Positions 1 through 7,159 of a stretch of DNA of 25,489 nt are shown one piece after another. The position numbers and the translations under genes were made by a program. The notes beneath the pieces are model-generated. The model was not told where the DNA came from. It did not search any database and saw only the letters and a list, made by a program, of their open reading frames with translations. The DNA is taken from the NCBI GenBank assembly GCA_005882905.1, contig VBBG01000102.1:1-25489 (forward strand), written 5' to 3'. The stretch comes from Candidatus Bathyarchaeota archaeon. GTDB taxonomy: Archaea > Thermoproteota > Bathyarchaeia > 40CM-2-53-6. The stretch's first letter is position 1. The number at the start of each line of letters is the position of its first letter.

Positions 1-109
1 TGTGTCGGTTAGGCCCTAATAATCGAGGCGAGGAAAGGCGTCCAATCCAGCGACAAAGAAACTGGTCCAATACGGCATCATCGGACTTGCTATTGCAGCC
101 ATCCTCATA

Positions 110-652
110 GTGGGTTTACAGGTCAGACCCCAAGGTATCTTCCCTTCACAAGGGACCCTTCAAATCGCCTTCACCAATGGGGTGCCCAGCATCGAATTTG
201 CGCCTCCCTCATCATCTGTTGCTTGCCATGGTAATTGTAGTGCTACAAGCCTGAACATCACGGTTGCGTCAGTTGAAGTCCACACGTCCGGAATCGACAA
301 CATGACAGGCGAGTGGACTCACGTGTGTAATAACCAGACCCCTCTATCCTTCGATATAATCAAGCTTACAAATCTTGCACAGGTCATGTGCGGATCGAAC
401 ATTCAACCGGAAACAATCACAAACGTCAGGATGAATGTGACATCTGCTAGCGCTAAAATATCTGGCATGGGAACCGTAAACCTTACCGTCCCTAGTGGAA
501 AGCTAGAAATCCCAGTTAGTCCACTGGCCAATGTGCAAGCGGGAAAGACTACGACAATCGTCGTGGATTTTCAACCTCACATTGTCTGCCAAGGCACTGG
601 CGATTGTAAGCTCACTCCTGTCTTGCATGCCAGGCCAACTGGTCCAGAGTAG
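110..652 (+). CDS. DUF4382-type secreted/anchored protein, N-terminus unclear
   Basis: Extracytoplasmic protein of the DUF4382 type; the biochemical role of the family is not known. The middle shows the family pattern: a strand with VASVEVHTSG followed by EWTHV, then the segment with FDIIKLTNLAQ, then TNVRMNVTSASAKI, and the end with VPSGKLEIPVSPLANVQAGKTTTIVVDF. There are several cysteines and N-glycosylation-like NxS/T sites, fitting a surface location. The first ordinary start (GTG at 110) falls inside a hydrophobic stretch. The same frame is open back to a stop at 20-22 and encodes a short basic segment followed by YGIIGLAIAAILIVG (about 71-112), a good membrane anchor or signal peptide. 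The real start is therefore probably upstream, but no ATG, GTG or TTG exists there in frame. A non-standard start, a sequence error or a frameshift near the window edge are all possible. Converges on the tRNA gene at 726-873. Confidence 0.7.
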   Translation: MGLQVRPQGIFPSQGTLQIAFTNGVPSIEFAPPSSSVACHGNCSATSLNITVASVEVHTSGIDNMTGEWTHVCNNQTPLSFDIIKLTNLAQVMCGSNIQPETITNVRMNVTSASAKISGMGTVNLTVPSGKLEIPVSPLANVQAGKTTTIVVDFQPHIVCQGTGDCKLTPVLHARPTGPE

Positions 653-742
653 ACAAATCGACTCGTTGCGTCAACCAACCCCCCCTCAATCGAATTTGCA
701 CTGTTCACTAAGAATGCTTCAAACTTGGTAGCGGGGGGTGGA

Positions 743-764
743 GTTTCGGGTCCCACCTGGGCCC
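743..764 (-). other. tRNAi-Met intron 3 (T loop, 22 nt)
   Basis: Predicted intron between T-loop positions 59 and 60. The 5' bulge is AA^G, the central helix is exon TTCG with intron CGAA, and the 3' bulge is AC^T. The outer helix is the T stem itself (GGTGG/CCACC), and the inner stem is GGCCC/GGGaCC with loop AGGT. Excision restores the standard T loop TTCGAAT. Confidence 0.92.
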
Positions 765-776
765 TTCGAACCACCG

Positions 777-800
777 CTTGAGGATCGAGCTCTTCGATCA
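777..800 (-). other. tRNAi-Met intron 2 (variable region, 24 nt)
   Basis: Predicted intron in the variable region. The 5' bulge is AT^T, the central helix is exon TGAG (806-803) with intron CTCA (782-779), and the 3' bulge is AG^C. The inner helix is GATCGA/TCGATC with loop AGAGC. Excision leaves the five-base variable loop AGATC, usual for archaeal tRNAs. Confidence 0.9.
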
Positions 801-835
801 ATCTCAGGGTTATGAGCCCTGCGGGTTAAACCTGG

Positions 836-858
836 CGAGGCTTCTCTGAATGGAGAAT
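836..858 (-). other. tRNAi-Met intron 1 (D loop, 23 nt)
   Basis: Predicted archaeal intron after G15 of the D loop. The BHB signature is present. The 5' bulge is AG^A, with exon GGGT (864-861) pairing intron GCCT through two G-U pairs. The 3' bulge is CG^C, and the inner helix TTCTC/GAGAA closes the loop CATTCA. The outer helix is only two pairs, so this is a relaxed motif. Confidence 0.85.
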
Positions 859-871
859 CTACCCCACCCCG

Positions 872-2230
872 CTACAAGGTCGAAGCGGGCTGGATGGCTT
901 TTAAAAGTCTTTCAAAAGAAAACGCATCTTCACGCGCGAACATCAAATCCGGATTTTGAGAGGCGGTTTGCGGTCTTGTCAGATGACGACGAGATCTTGG
1001 TGGTGGAATCTCGACTGAAGGCTCGAGATCTCTGCTTATCCTAACTCGAGTCTTTGAGTCTCGCGTCCGGAGCCCACACTTCTCGCATCGGAATCCCTGG
1101 TCCCGGCCCATGGACTCGCAACAGGTTCCGCAGCTGGGGCATCGCGGGTTCTCCTCTCTAAAGGCCTCAACAATTCTGAGGATGTCTAACCTTTCTAGAT
1201 TCAAGGTTAGAGAGCTATCCCGGTTAAGACGGACTCCTCCATAGGCTCTAACTTCGTCGCCTGGAATCAGTTCCCGAGCGGCCCTCATCATAGGTCCAGT
1301 TGGTGCGTACGCTGCACAAACTCCCACACCCGTCTCATCTCGGATCCGAAAAATCACATGTCCTCCTTTCAAGACTCGGGGCAGACTATCGACACGGGCC
1401 GTCAAAACCGCTGATTGAAACGGCTCTAGTTCCGAAATTTTTCTAGGCCTTGTTAGGTGAGCGTTTGTGCCCTGATTTGTCCTGAAGATCATGACTCTCT
1501 CAACCGGCTCTCTTACCCTGACTTCTCCCAGTGCTTTCAGAAGAGTGAACGGATCAAATCCTCTAATCCCTAACAGGACAGGATCCGGGCCATGAGGACA
1601 AATGAGAACTCTTCCATTCTCCCGATCTAGATTTTGGAAAGTGGAGTCGTTGTATTTGGTATCCATGTCAAACACGGATTCCTTGTCCACTGCCCTCTTG
1701 GTTCCTAGATTGTCCTTTGTTCTATAGGCAATAACTTCGAACGTATGTCTAACTTGATCCAATTTTGCTCCGATTGCTGCAAGTGCTCCAATGAGTCCTC
1801 GGGCGCTCTTCGTCGCATGAAAATTGGCTCCTGTAGCCTTTGAAACATGGTTTGCATCTTTCACAGAGAGGACGTCGTGTAGTGCCCGATTCGAGAAATC
1901 CCGAAGATGATATGCCACTGGACCCTTCAGGAATGCTACGGCAGGGTCTGTTCTTCTTTCTGTCTTATTAGTCGTTTCTTCGACGATCCTGATCGCAACC
2001 TTCTCAACGAGCGGAATTTGCCCTTCTTCAATCGCGAGATGAATTGAGGTAGCTCCGTTGCCCCGTGTTTTCCATGGAATGTTGGGATTGAGCCTGACCA
2101 GCCAGGGAAAGTCTGCTGGTTTGATGCCGATACTGAGCAGTTCTTGAAATACGAGAGTGGTCGTGTAGGTTGTGCACCCGCCGAGCGGGGAGTCGGTGTC
2201 ATCGATGCCGATGTGGAACTCCGTTAGCAT
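872..2230 (-). CDS. tiaS: tRNA(Ile2) 2-agmatinylcytidine synthetase TiaS
   Basis: ATP-dependent enzyme that attaches agmatine to C34 of tRNA-Ile2 (anticodon CAU), so that it reads AUA instead of AUG. The protein opens with HIGIDDTDSPLGGCTTY, the GIDDTDS nucleotide-binding motif of the TiaS N-terminal domain. A ferredoxin-like part follows, then an OB-fold-like segment (about 275-360), then a C-terminal zinc ribbon with CPSCGTCC and CEKC around residue 385-405. The length of 452 aa is in the family range. ATG at 2230 is chosen because it puts the motif at residue 8; GTG at 2242 in the same frame would add four residues. It lies 51 bp downstream of the RAM-domain gene, likely in one transcript. 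Its stop codon (874-872) shares two bases with the initiator tRNA, whose CAU anticodon TiaS must not modify. Confidence 0.95.
   Translation of the reverse strand: MLTEFHIGIDDTDSPLGGCTTYTTTLVFQELLSIGIKPADFPWLVRLNPNIPWKTRGNGATSIHLAIEEGQIPLVEKVAIRIVEETTNKTERRTDPAVAFLKGPVAYHLRDFSNRALHDVLSVKDANHVSKATGANFHATKSARGLIGALAAIGAKLDQVRHTFEVIAYRTKDNLGTKRAVDKESVFDMDTKYNDSTFQNLDRENGRVLICPHGPDPVLLGIRGFDPFTLLKALGEVRVREPVERVMIFRTNQGTNAHLTRPRKISELEPFQSAVLTARVDSLPRVLKGGHVIFRIRDETGVGVCAAYAPTGPMMRAARELIPGDEVRAYGGVRLNRDSSLTLNLERLDILRIVEAFREENPRCPSCGTCCESMGRDQGFRCEKCGLRTRDSKTRVRISRDLEPSVEIPPPRSRRHLTRPQTASQNPDLMFAREDAFSFERLLKAIQPASTL
899..906 (-). promoter_or_regulatory. box A promoter for tRNAi-Met, inside tiaS
   Basis: On the minus strand CTTTTAAAAG lies in the last codons of tiaS. 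Its centre is about 29-30 bases upstream of the tRNA 5' end at 873, the spacing expected for an archaeal TATA box. The same bases encode Leu-Leu-Lys of TiaS. This would let the tRNA be transcribed independently of tiaS. Confidence 0.65.
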
Positions 2231-2281
2231 GACTGTATCCACATAGTAGAACTCGGTTCTTGCGGAAAGTCGCTTAGCGGG

Positions 2282-2515
2282 CTAGTTTTCGATTACTATC
2301 ATCGTGAGCGTTGATTTGACCTTGTTGAGGCGACGTACCTTCCAAGTGATAATCTCCTTGAGTTTGTCCATGCTGTCCGCGGCGACCTTTGCGACGATGT
2401 CGTAGACCCCGTAGACCATGTAAGCCTCCTTTACATTGCTCACGGCCTTGAGTTCCTTGACAACTGCGTCTTCGGAGCCTATCTCGGCGTTTATTAGGAC
2501 AAAAGCCATCGGCAT
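2282..2515 (-). CDS. stand-alone Lrp/AsnC ligand-binding (RAM) domain protein
   Basis: A 77-residue protein consisting only of the RAM (regulation of amino-acid metabolism) domain of Lrp/AsnC regulators, without the helix-turn-helix half. The fold pattern is visible: strand AFVLINAEIG, helix EDAVVKELKAV, strand NVKEAYMVYGVYDIVAKV, helix SMDKLKEIIT, then the closing strand STLTMIVIEN. Such single-domain proteins form dimers or higher oligomers that bind small ligands, often amino acids; the ligand and partner here are unknown. ATG at 2515 fits the family start. A box A-like element lies about 40 bases upstream (2552-2564). Upstream of tiaS on the same strand with 51 bp between the two, so co-transcription is likely. 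Confidence 0.9.
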   Translation of the reverse strand: MPMAFVLINAEIGSEDAVVKELKAVSNVKEAYMVYGVYDIVAKVAADSMDKLKEIITWKVRRLNKVKSTLTMIVIEN

Positions 2516-2551
2516 TCTTGTTGCCTCGGCGTTGTACCCTCAAGCCTTTCG

Positions 2552-2564
2552 TTTTAAGCTTTAA
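2552..2564 (-). promoter_or_regulatory. AT-rich box A-like element in the divergent spacer
   Basis: TTTTAAGCTTTAA is nearly palindromic and is the only AT-rich element between the divergent RAM-domain gene (start 2515) and the prepilin peptidase gene (start 2669). On the minus strand it lies about 40 bases from the start codon, giving a leader of about 10-15 bases. It may serve both directions, although the plus-strand leader would be about 80 bases. Confidence 0.45.
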
Positions 2565-2668
2565 CCCGAAACGCATGTGCACTAATGCTGACTAGTACCG
2601 CGCGTCACTAGCGATGGTTCCAGAACTGATATGGTCCGTTCCTCAGTCAAACGACGCTTCGAGTTCGA

Positions 2669-3484
2669 ATGAATCTCTCAGTGCCCCTGTCACTGGACTT
2701 GGCAGCTTTGCTGGTGACGGCGGGGGTCTTCATCGCCGCATCCATGAGCGACCTGAAGACCAGAGAGATCTCAAACAGGTTCTGGATCGTCTACGGACCC
2801 GTGGCTGGATTGGTCTTCGCCTTGAGGATGTTCTTTGCTCCCGATCTGATACCCATATTCTTGGTCTCCACTGGGGCCACGATTCTTGTATCCTTCTTAC
2901 TTTTCCAGTTCGGAGTCATGGGTGGAGCTGATAGCAAAGCAATGATGTGCCTTGCCCTTGCTCTGCCTGTTGCGCCCAGTTTCCTTGCGCCTCTGTGGCA
3001 GCCTCCGTCTGGTCTTGTCTTTTATCCATTCCCGATCGCTATACTAGTAAACTCATTCCTTCTATCAATAGGATCAGCCGTCTTCCTGCTGGCTAGGAAC
3101 CTGATCCGGCGAGCTTCAGCTGGCAGGGGAATATTCCAAGGATTCGAGCACGAATCGATCTTGAGAAAGGCTCTCGTTCTGCTGACGTCTTACAAGACCA
3201 GTTTCAACGTGCTCCAGTCCAAGACCTACCTGTATCCTGCGGAAGAAGTTTCCATTGTTGACTCCAAACCGGTGAGACAGTTCCATTTGGTAGCCTCAGC
3301 CGCAGAGGAACGGAACAAGCTACTGAATGGGCTTGAGAGCTACAAAGAGCAGGGATTATTCTCTGATGGTGTTTGGGTGACGCCGGGGCTCCCTCACATG
3401 GTATTTCTAACCGCTAGCCTGCTAGTGACTGTGATTATTGGAGATTTGATGATGTGGCTCTTCTTTAGAGCGGTAGGTTATTGA
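2669..3484 (+). CDS. archaeal prepilin/prearchaellin peptidase (FlaK/PibD type)
   Basis: Membrane aspartic protease that cuts class III signal peptides of archaellins and pilins before assembly. The two catalytic aspartates sit in the expected contexts: SDLKTREISN after the first membrane helix (about residues 27-36) and the GxGD-type motif GGADSKAMM (about 85-93). Hydrophobic segments lie at about 8-25, 40-58, 64-82, 95-105 and 122-142, with a last helix near the C-terminus (about 245-265). Between them is a soluble segment of about 100 residues, giving 271 aa, near the long end of the family. The next gene overlaps its stop (TGATG), so the two are translationally coupled. It probably processes the three class III signal-peptide proteins encoded at 4997-7140. 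Confidence 0.88.
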   Translation: MNLSVPLSLDLAALLVTAGVFIAASMSDLKTREISNRFWIVYGPVAGLVFALRMFFAPDLIPIFLVSTGATILVSFLLFQFGVMGGADSKAMMCLALALPVAPSFLAPLWQPPSGLVFYPFPIAILVNSFLLSIGSAVFLLARNLIRRASAGRGIFQGFEHESILRKALVLLTSYKTSFNVLQSKTYLYPAEEVSIVDSKPVRQFHLVASAAEERNKLLNGLESYKEQGLFSDGVWVTPGLPHMVFLTASLLVTVIIGDLMMWLFFRAVGY

Positions 3485-4365
3485 TGATGTCAACAGAAAC
3501 TAGTTTAAAAACGGTAGTCAGTGACTCGAGAAGTCTCGGAGTAAAAGTCTTGGCAGCGGACGAGTTCAGCGTACAGTCACTGATGAAACTGGGCCTCACA
3601 GAGTACGAGGCCAGAATCTACGTGGTCTTGACCAAGATGGGACCACGAAACGCAAGCGAGATCAGCTTCCTAGGCAAAGTACCTAGGCCCAAAACATACG
3701 GAGCAATACGAGGACTCGAAAGCAAAGGACTGCTCCGGATCGTTCCAGGCAAACCGGAGAGATACATGGCGGTCTCACCGAACGATGTTCTTGTGCCTCT
3801 AGTGGACAAACTGAACAAAGAGACCGGTGAATGCGTCCAGGTCGTCGAAAACCTCGCGATGGCCTTCGAATCGTCACGGTACGTGTACACGGAGAAGCCC
3901 TACGAGCGTTACGATCTGTGGAGCGTAAGGGGCCGAGACAAGGTCTACAAGAGAATACAGGATATGATCGGGGAAGCGAAAGTCAACGTATGCTTCACCA
4001 CAACAGCGAACGGTCTTGTCAGGATCTACAAAGCACACTCGGAAGTCCTCGAAAGAGCGGCAGACAGAGGAGCCAAGGTCAAGGTCGTAGCACCGGTAAA
4101 CCAGACCAACGCTAGCGTCGCAAGAGAACTCGGCGAAGTCATAGAGGTCAGGAACGTTACTGTACCAATGATGCGCTTTGCAAGCGCAGACTCGGCAGAA
4201 ATAATCTTCGTAGAAGACCTCCCAGACGACACGAATGTGAACGCTGGACAGGATGTGGCGACTTGGACCAACGATCCGTTACTCGTCAAGTCCCACGAGA
4301 AAATCTTCGACCAGATCTGGTCGACACTACAGCAGAAAGAAGTCGTCAAGGCCAAGGCCCGATAG
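3484..4365 (+). CDS. TrmB-family transcriptional regulator
   Basis: Two-domain archaeal regulator of the TrmB family. The N-terminal winged helix (about residues 30-105) shows LMKLGLTEYEARIYVVL, then VPRPKTYGAIRGLESKGLL and the wing GKPERYMAVSP. A short coiled linker (KLNKETGECVQVVENLAMAF) leads to a C-terminal phospholipase-D-like effector domain (about 135-285) with VRGRDKVYKRIQDMIGEA. TrmB proteins bind DNA upstream of the genes they control and sense ligands, commonly sugars; the ligand here is unknown. The start is ambiguous: ATG 3484 overlaps the peptidase stop by one base, and TTG 3481 or ATG 3487 in the same frame are alternatives. Its position between the peptidase and the pilins makes it the natural candidate for controlling the filament locus. 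Confidence 0.9.
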   Translation: MMSTETSLKTVVSDSRSLGVKVLAADEFSVQSLMKLGLTEYEARIYVVLTKMGPRNASEISFLGKVPRPKTYGAIRGLESKGLLRIVPGKPERYMAVSPNDVLVPLVDKLNKETGECVQVVENLAMAFESSRYVYTEKPYERYDLWSVRGRDKVYKRIQDMIGEAKVNVCFTTTANGLVRIYKAHSEVLERAADRGAKVKVVAPVNQTNASVARELGEVIEVRNVTVPMMRFASADSAEIIFVEDLPDDTNVNAGQDVATWTNDPLLVKSHEKIFDQIWSTLQQKEVVKAKAR

Positions 4366-4381
4366 AAGCATAATCTATTCG

Positions 4382-4402
4382 GGCTCGCCTTTTTTCCGAG
4401 CC
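4382..4402 (+). terminator. hairpin terminator after the TrmB-type gene
   Basis: GGCTCG (4382-4387) and CGAGCC (4397-4402) form a six-pair stem around a T-rich loop, 17 bases after the stop of the regulator gene. It probably ends the peptidase-regulator transcript. Confidence 0.5.
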
Positions 4403-4557
4403 TACCACAAATGCGTGGGTATTCCATGAATATCCTAGAGGCTTCCCAGATATCCGACTAAAGCCCGGGATTGATGATCGCAGGTCATGTAACTGTTTGA
4501 GAATTTTGGAAGTTACAGGATGCATATGTTCGGTGCGGCTTTGGGTATAGTCGTGGC

Positions 4558-4854
4558 TTGTGGGCAAGACTCAAGCTACAACCCCAGAGCGAGAAACAGT
4601 TGAGCCGGATAAACCGATCCAAGGATACGCTGAGGGACAAGATACTGCACGTTCTCTCCGGCGCTCCCATTCCGATGGACGTGGAGAATGTGCGGATCAA
4701 GTCGGGGCTAAAGAACTGGGAGAGCACGAAAGCGTTGCTTCTCGAGCTCGTGGTGGAAGGAATCATCAGCGGACAGAAGACGACAAAGTCCTGGGTCTTC
4801 TGGGTAGACCATACGGATACCCGGTTGAGCATCGCAGGGAGAAACCACGCATGA
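4558..4854 (+). CDS. small winged-helix-like protein
   Basis: A 98-residue protein with no family I can name. Residues about 25-85 look like a winged helix: TLRDKILHVLSG, then VENVRIKSGL, then WESTKALLLELVVEGIISGQ followed by a strand pair KSWVFWV that would be the wing. The N-terminus is basic. The likely start is TTG 4558, because the frame is closed by a stop at 4498-4500 and has no ATG in between; no clear ribosome site is visible. It stands alone between a terminator hairpin and the pilin genes, and a regulatory role for the filament operon is an inference from position only. Confidence 0.6.
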   Translation: MWARLKLQPQSEKQLSRINRSKDTLRDKILHVLSGAPIPMDVENVRIKSGLKNWESTKALLLELVVEGIISGQKTTKSWVFWVDHTDTRLSIAGRNHA

Positions 4855-4996
4855 GCTTAGCCCCTAGAAACTTCCACTCGGCGACTACGGTACCAGCGCG
4901 CACATCAACGGGTCCTTCTCGATATGTTCCGGCTTGCACCCAAACTGGGGAACTGGCAGAGACAAGCCCACGGGAAACACGAAAGGAGTGAAAAAA

Positions 4997-5473
4997 ATGA
5001 GAAAAATAACAAGGAACAAGAAAGGCATCGACACAATACTCGCAGCACTACTCATGGTCGTCATCGTCGTCGTCGCCGCAGTCATGGTCTACGCCTGGTC
5101 AACAGGACTACTCGGCACACTACTAGCGACTCCCCCACCTAGAGAAGGCCCGCTGACCCCGGATAGCTTCGCCTTCGCAAGCCCGACCAACGTTACGATA
5201 TACATAAGAAATGCTGGAACAGGCAACGTCACTCTAGCAGCTTACTACGTAACCGATTCCTCGGGCAACACATATCAGCTCTTAAGCTGGTCTGGACCAA
5301 CGATAGCCCCGAACACAGCCAAAGCGACAAACATACCGATTAGCACAAGCTGCCTCAGTTGCCAATACACTGGCACAGGTAGCGGGTATACTTTCACCTC
5401 GGGCTACTCGTACAATGTCAAAGTGCTGACGGCGAGGAACAACCCGTTCACGTTCACCGTGACAAAGTCGTGA
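4997..5473 (+). CDS. archaellin/type IV pilin with class III signal peptide
   Basis: Probable major filament subunit of 158 residues. The N-terminus is a class III signal peptide: a basic leader MRKITRNKKG, then the hydrophobic helix IDTILAALLMVVIVVVAAVMVYAW, with cleavage expected after the Gly. The rest is a beta-rich head (NVTIYIRNAGTGNVTLAAYYV, FTFTVTKS) with one cysteine pair (CLSC). ATG 4997 is chosen because GGAG lies eight bases upstream and it starts the signal peptide exactly; upstream codons in the same frame would add a 21-residue non-native tail. First gene of the filament operon. A hairpin at 5517-5532 follows and may reduce read-through, so that this subunit is made in excess. 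Confidence 0.88.
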   Translation: MRKITRNKKGIDTILAALLMVVIVVVAAVMVYAWSTGLLGTLLATPPPREGPLTPDSFAFASPTNVTIYIRNAGTGNVTLAAYYVTDSSGNTYQLLSWSGPTIAPNTAKATNIPISTSCLSCQYTGTGSGYTFTSGYSYNVKVLTARNNPFTFTVTKS

Positions 5474-5516
5474 GCAGCCTATGATGGCGTGTCTTGATGC
5501 CTGGTCTGAAACTTCC

Positions 5517-5532
5517 CGGTTTTTGAAAACCG
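5517..5532 (+). terminator. hairpin between first pilin gene and the rest of the operon
   Basis: CGGTTTT and AAAACCG form a seven-pair stem with a two-base loop, 43 bases after the first pilin stop. It could act as a partial terminator or as a 3' end stabiliser for the major-subunit transcript. Confidence 0.45.
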
Positions 5533-5576
5533 AATCTGAATAGAACAAGAAAGAATTGGAAAGAGGAAAAGAAGCA

Positions 5577-6074
5577 ATGGGCCTAGTAAGATGGGCAAAG
5601 AAAACGATCGATAAGAACCGCAGGTCACGGAGCGCCATCAGCACCATAATGGCGAACCTGACCATGCTGGTAATAGTCGTAGTTCTAAGTTCACTATTAT
5701 TCGTCTGGGCAGTCTCCAGCTTCGGCGCCTATCAGGGCGGAGCCGGATACTGGTTCTCTAGCCGGAGTATTGCGAACCAGGAGAGATTATCGGTTGAAGG
5801 AGCCTACTTCTATTCTTCAGGTAGTACCAATTATGCGCTAGTCTACGTTAGGAACGTTGGAACCATTCCGTTCACGATCGCGTCAGTCTACCTCAATGCG
5901 ACGCTTTACCAGATTAGCCCGGGGCTTCAGATTACCGTCAACAACGTCACAGCGATAAACGGTCCTCAGGGTCTCTGCATGAGTTGCGTTTCACAGGCGC
6001 TCAACCACGGCGTTTGGACTGTAACCGTTGCGACCCAGCGAGGAACCGTCCTCACCACAACGTGGGTGTACTAG
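5577..6074 (+). CDS. class III signal-peptide protein (minor pilin, FlaG/FlaF-like)
   Basis: A 165-residue filament-associated protein. Its basic leader with RRSRS precedes a hydrophobic helix AISTIMANLTMLVIVVVLSSLLFVW, a class III signal peptide with Ser rather than Gly before the presumed cut. The head contains YALVYVRNVGTIPFTIASVYL, the beta pattern of archaeal pilins and of the archaellum proteins FlaF and FlaG, and one CMSC pair. ATG 5577 is preferred (purine-rich AGAGG upstream); TTG 5556 in frame would add seven residues. The next start codon follows its stop by one base, so the two are tightly coupled. It may be a minor pilin or a FlaG/FlaF-like anchor; the sequence alone does not decide. 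Confidence 0.8.
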   Translation: MGLVRWAKKTIDKNRRSRSAISTIMANLTMLVIVVVLSSLLFVWAVSSFGAYQGGAGYWFSSRSIANQERLSVEGAYFYSSGSTNYALVYVRNVGTIPFTIASVYLNATLYQISPGLQITVNNVTAINGPQGLCMSCVSQALNHGVWTVTVATQRGTVLTTTWVY

Positions 6075-6075
6075 C

Positions 6076-7140
6076 ATGGGTCTCTACAGACGATTCGCTC
6101 GATCCAAGAAAGGCATGAGCACCATCTTCGGAGCACTATTCTTCGTCATACTCATACTGATGGGCTTCAACGTCATGCTCTGGGGCTTCGTGCAGCTCGA
6201 CGCCTACAACAGCGTCATAACCAAAATGGGCCAGCGCGACCAGCAAGCAGTCTCCGAAAACATAGTTCCCACAAATTCCACGTGCAATCTCTCTTGCCAG
6301 TCCGGCTCGGGGACCCTGTTCGTCTGGGTGAACAATCTCGGAGGCTCAGCTGTCAGCATAGCCAGCGTATACCTCTTCAACGTCAACAGCACTGGCATAT
6401 GCCGGCCAACTCCTTGCGTTTTAACCCCCGTCTCAGGGACTGGCAATATTCCAGTTGGGTCAGTCAACTTTCCCATCAAGGTCCAAGGAATCGCAATTGG
6501 CAGCAACAGCTACCACATAGTATTGGCATCGACCAGAGGAAGACTGTTCAGCCTGTACTACCCGTGGCGTTTCAACAGCCTCACTATCAACAACAACGGA
6601 GGAGGCGGCCAATTCGTCACAAACATCGGACCTCTGGCAATCTTCTTCGACACGAAATCCTTCAACTATACTCAGGGCACTCAGACAGTATCACAGTCAG
6701 CATTCTGCATGCCCGCGTCAACACCGGTCATCCTCTATCTCAGAGTTGCAAATACTGATACAAACAATACTGTCACCCTGCTGACGCAGACAGGTCTTCA
6801 GGCACAGGCCTATGGCGTCAACGGGTTCGGACAGTTCTCACACGCCTGGATCGAGGCCGACAACACCATCAATCCCAGCACCAACTTCGCATACGTCTAT
6901 CCGAGCGCGACCGACTACGTTCTTCAGCCTGCGGGTCCCAATGGTCCTAACCCGTCGAGTTTCGCGATTGTCAAGATTGGCGCGACCGGCCCAGGCTCAA
7001 CAGGGGCAGTATCCTTCGGCAACTCTAATACGAGCTGGATAACCTTCATTGGACTCTACTATTTGTACAAGGGTCAGGCTCAGGGTCAGACTATTCCATT
7101 CATGGACTTTGTGACTAACGCTCCGAATTGCATTCAATGA
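6076..7140 (+). CDS. large class III signal-peptide surface protein
   Basis: A 354-residue protein with a class III signal peptide: basic leader ending in RSKKG, then MSTIFGALFFVILILMGFNVMLW. The first 150 residues of the head resemble the preceding pilin (LFVWVNNLGGSAVSIASVYLF, SYHIVLASTRG). A glycine/asparagine linker (NNNGGGG) leads to a second beta-rich, Thr/Asn/Gly-rich domain of about 160 residues. Several cysteines occur in the first part (CNLSC, CRPTPC). At twice the size of a usual pilin it could be a filament tip, adhesin or minor subunit. ATG 6076 is preferred because it begins the signal peptide one base after the previous stop. Confidence 0.82.
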   Translation: MGLYRRFARSKKGMSTIFGALFFVILILMGFNVMLWGFVQLDAYNSVITKMGQRDQQAVSENIVPTNSTCNLSCQSGSGTLFVWVNNLGGSAVSIASVYLFNVNSTGICRPTPCVLTPVSGTGNIPVGSVNFPIKVQGIAIGSNSYHIVLASTRGRLFSLYYPWRFNSLTINNNGGGGQFVTNIGPLAIFFDTKSFNYTQGTQTVSQSAFCMPASTPVILYLRVANTDTNNTVTLLTQTGLQAQAYGVNGFGQFSHAWIEADNTINPSTNFAYVYPSATDYVLQPAGPNGPNPSSFAIVKIGATGPGSTGAVSFGNSNTSWITFIGLYYLYKGQAQGQTIPFMDFVTNAPNCIQ

Positions 7141-7159
7141 GTGTTGCGGTGGATGACTC

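Larger units (their letters stand above)
726..873 (-). tRNA. initiator tRNA-Met (CAT) with three introns
   Basis: Read on the minus strand, 873-867 (AGCGGGG) pairs with 736-730 (CCCCGCT), followed by discriminator A (729) and an encoded CCA (728-726). D stem 864-861 pairs with 826-823. The anticodon arm 821-805 is CAGGG-CTCATAA-CCCTG with anticodon CAT at 814-812. T stem 775-771 (GGTGG) pairs with 741-737 (CCACC). The A1-U72 pair and three consecutive G-C pairs at the bottom of the anticodon stem are archaeal initiator hallmarks, so this is tRNAi-Met and not elongator Met or Ile2. Removing 836-858, 777-800 and 743-764 gives a normal 76-nt tRNA plus CCA, with variable loop AGATC and T loop TTCGAAT. 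There is no intron at the usual 37/38 site. The 5' end overlaps the tiaS stop codon by two bases. Confidence 0.93.

Noticed and set aside
5478..5512. C/D box sRNA-like pattern (ATGATGG, TGATG, CTGA).
   Set aside because: Spacing and box sequences do not fit a C/D-C'/D' arrangement.
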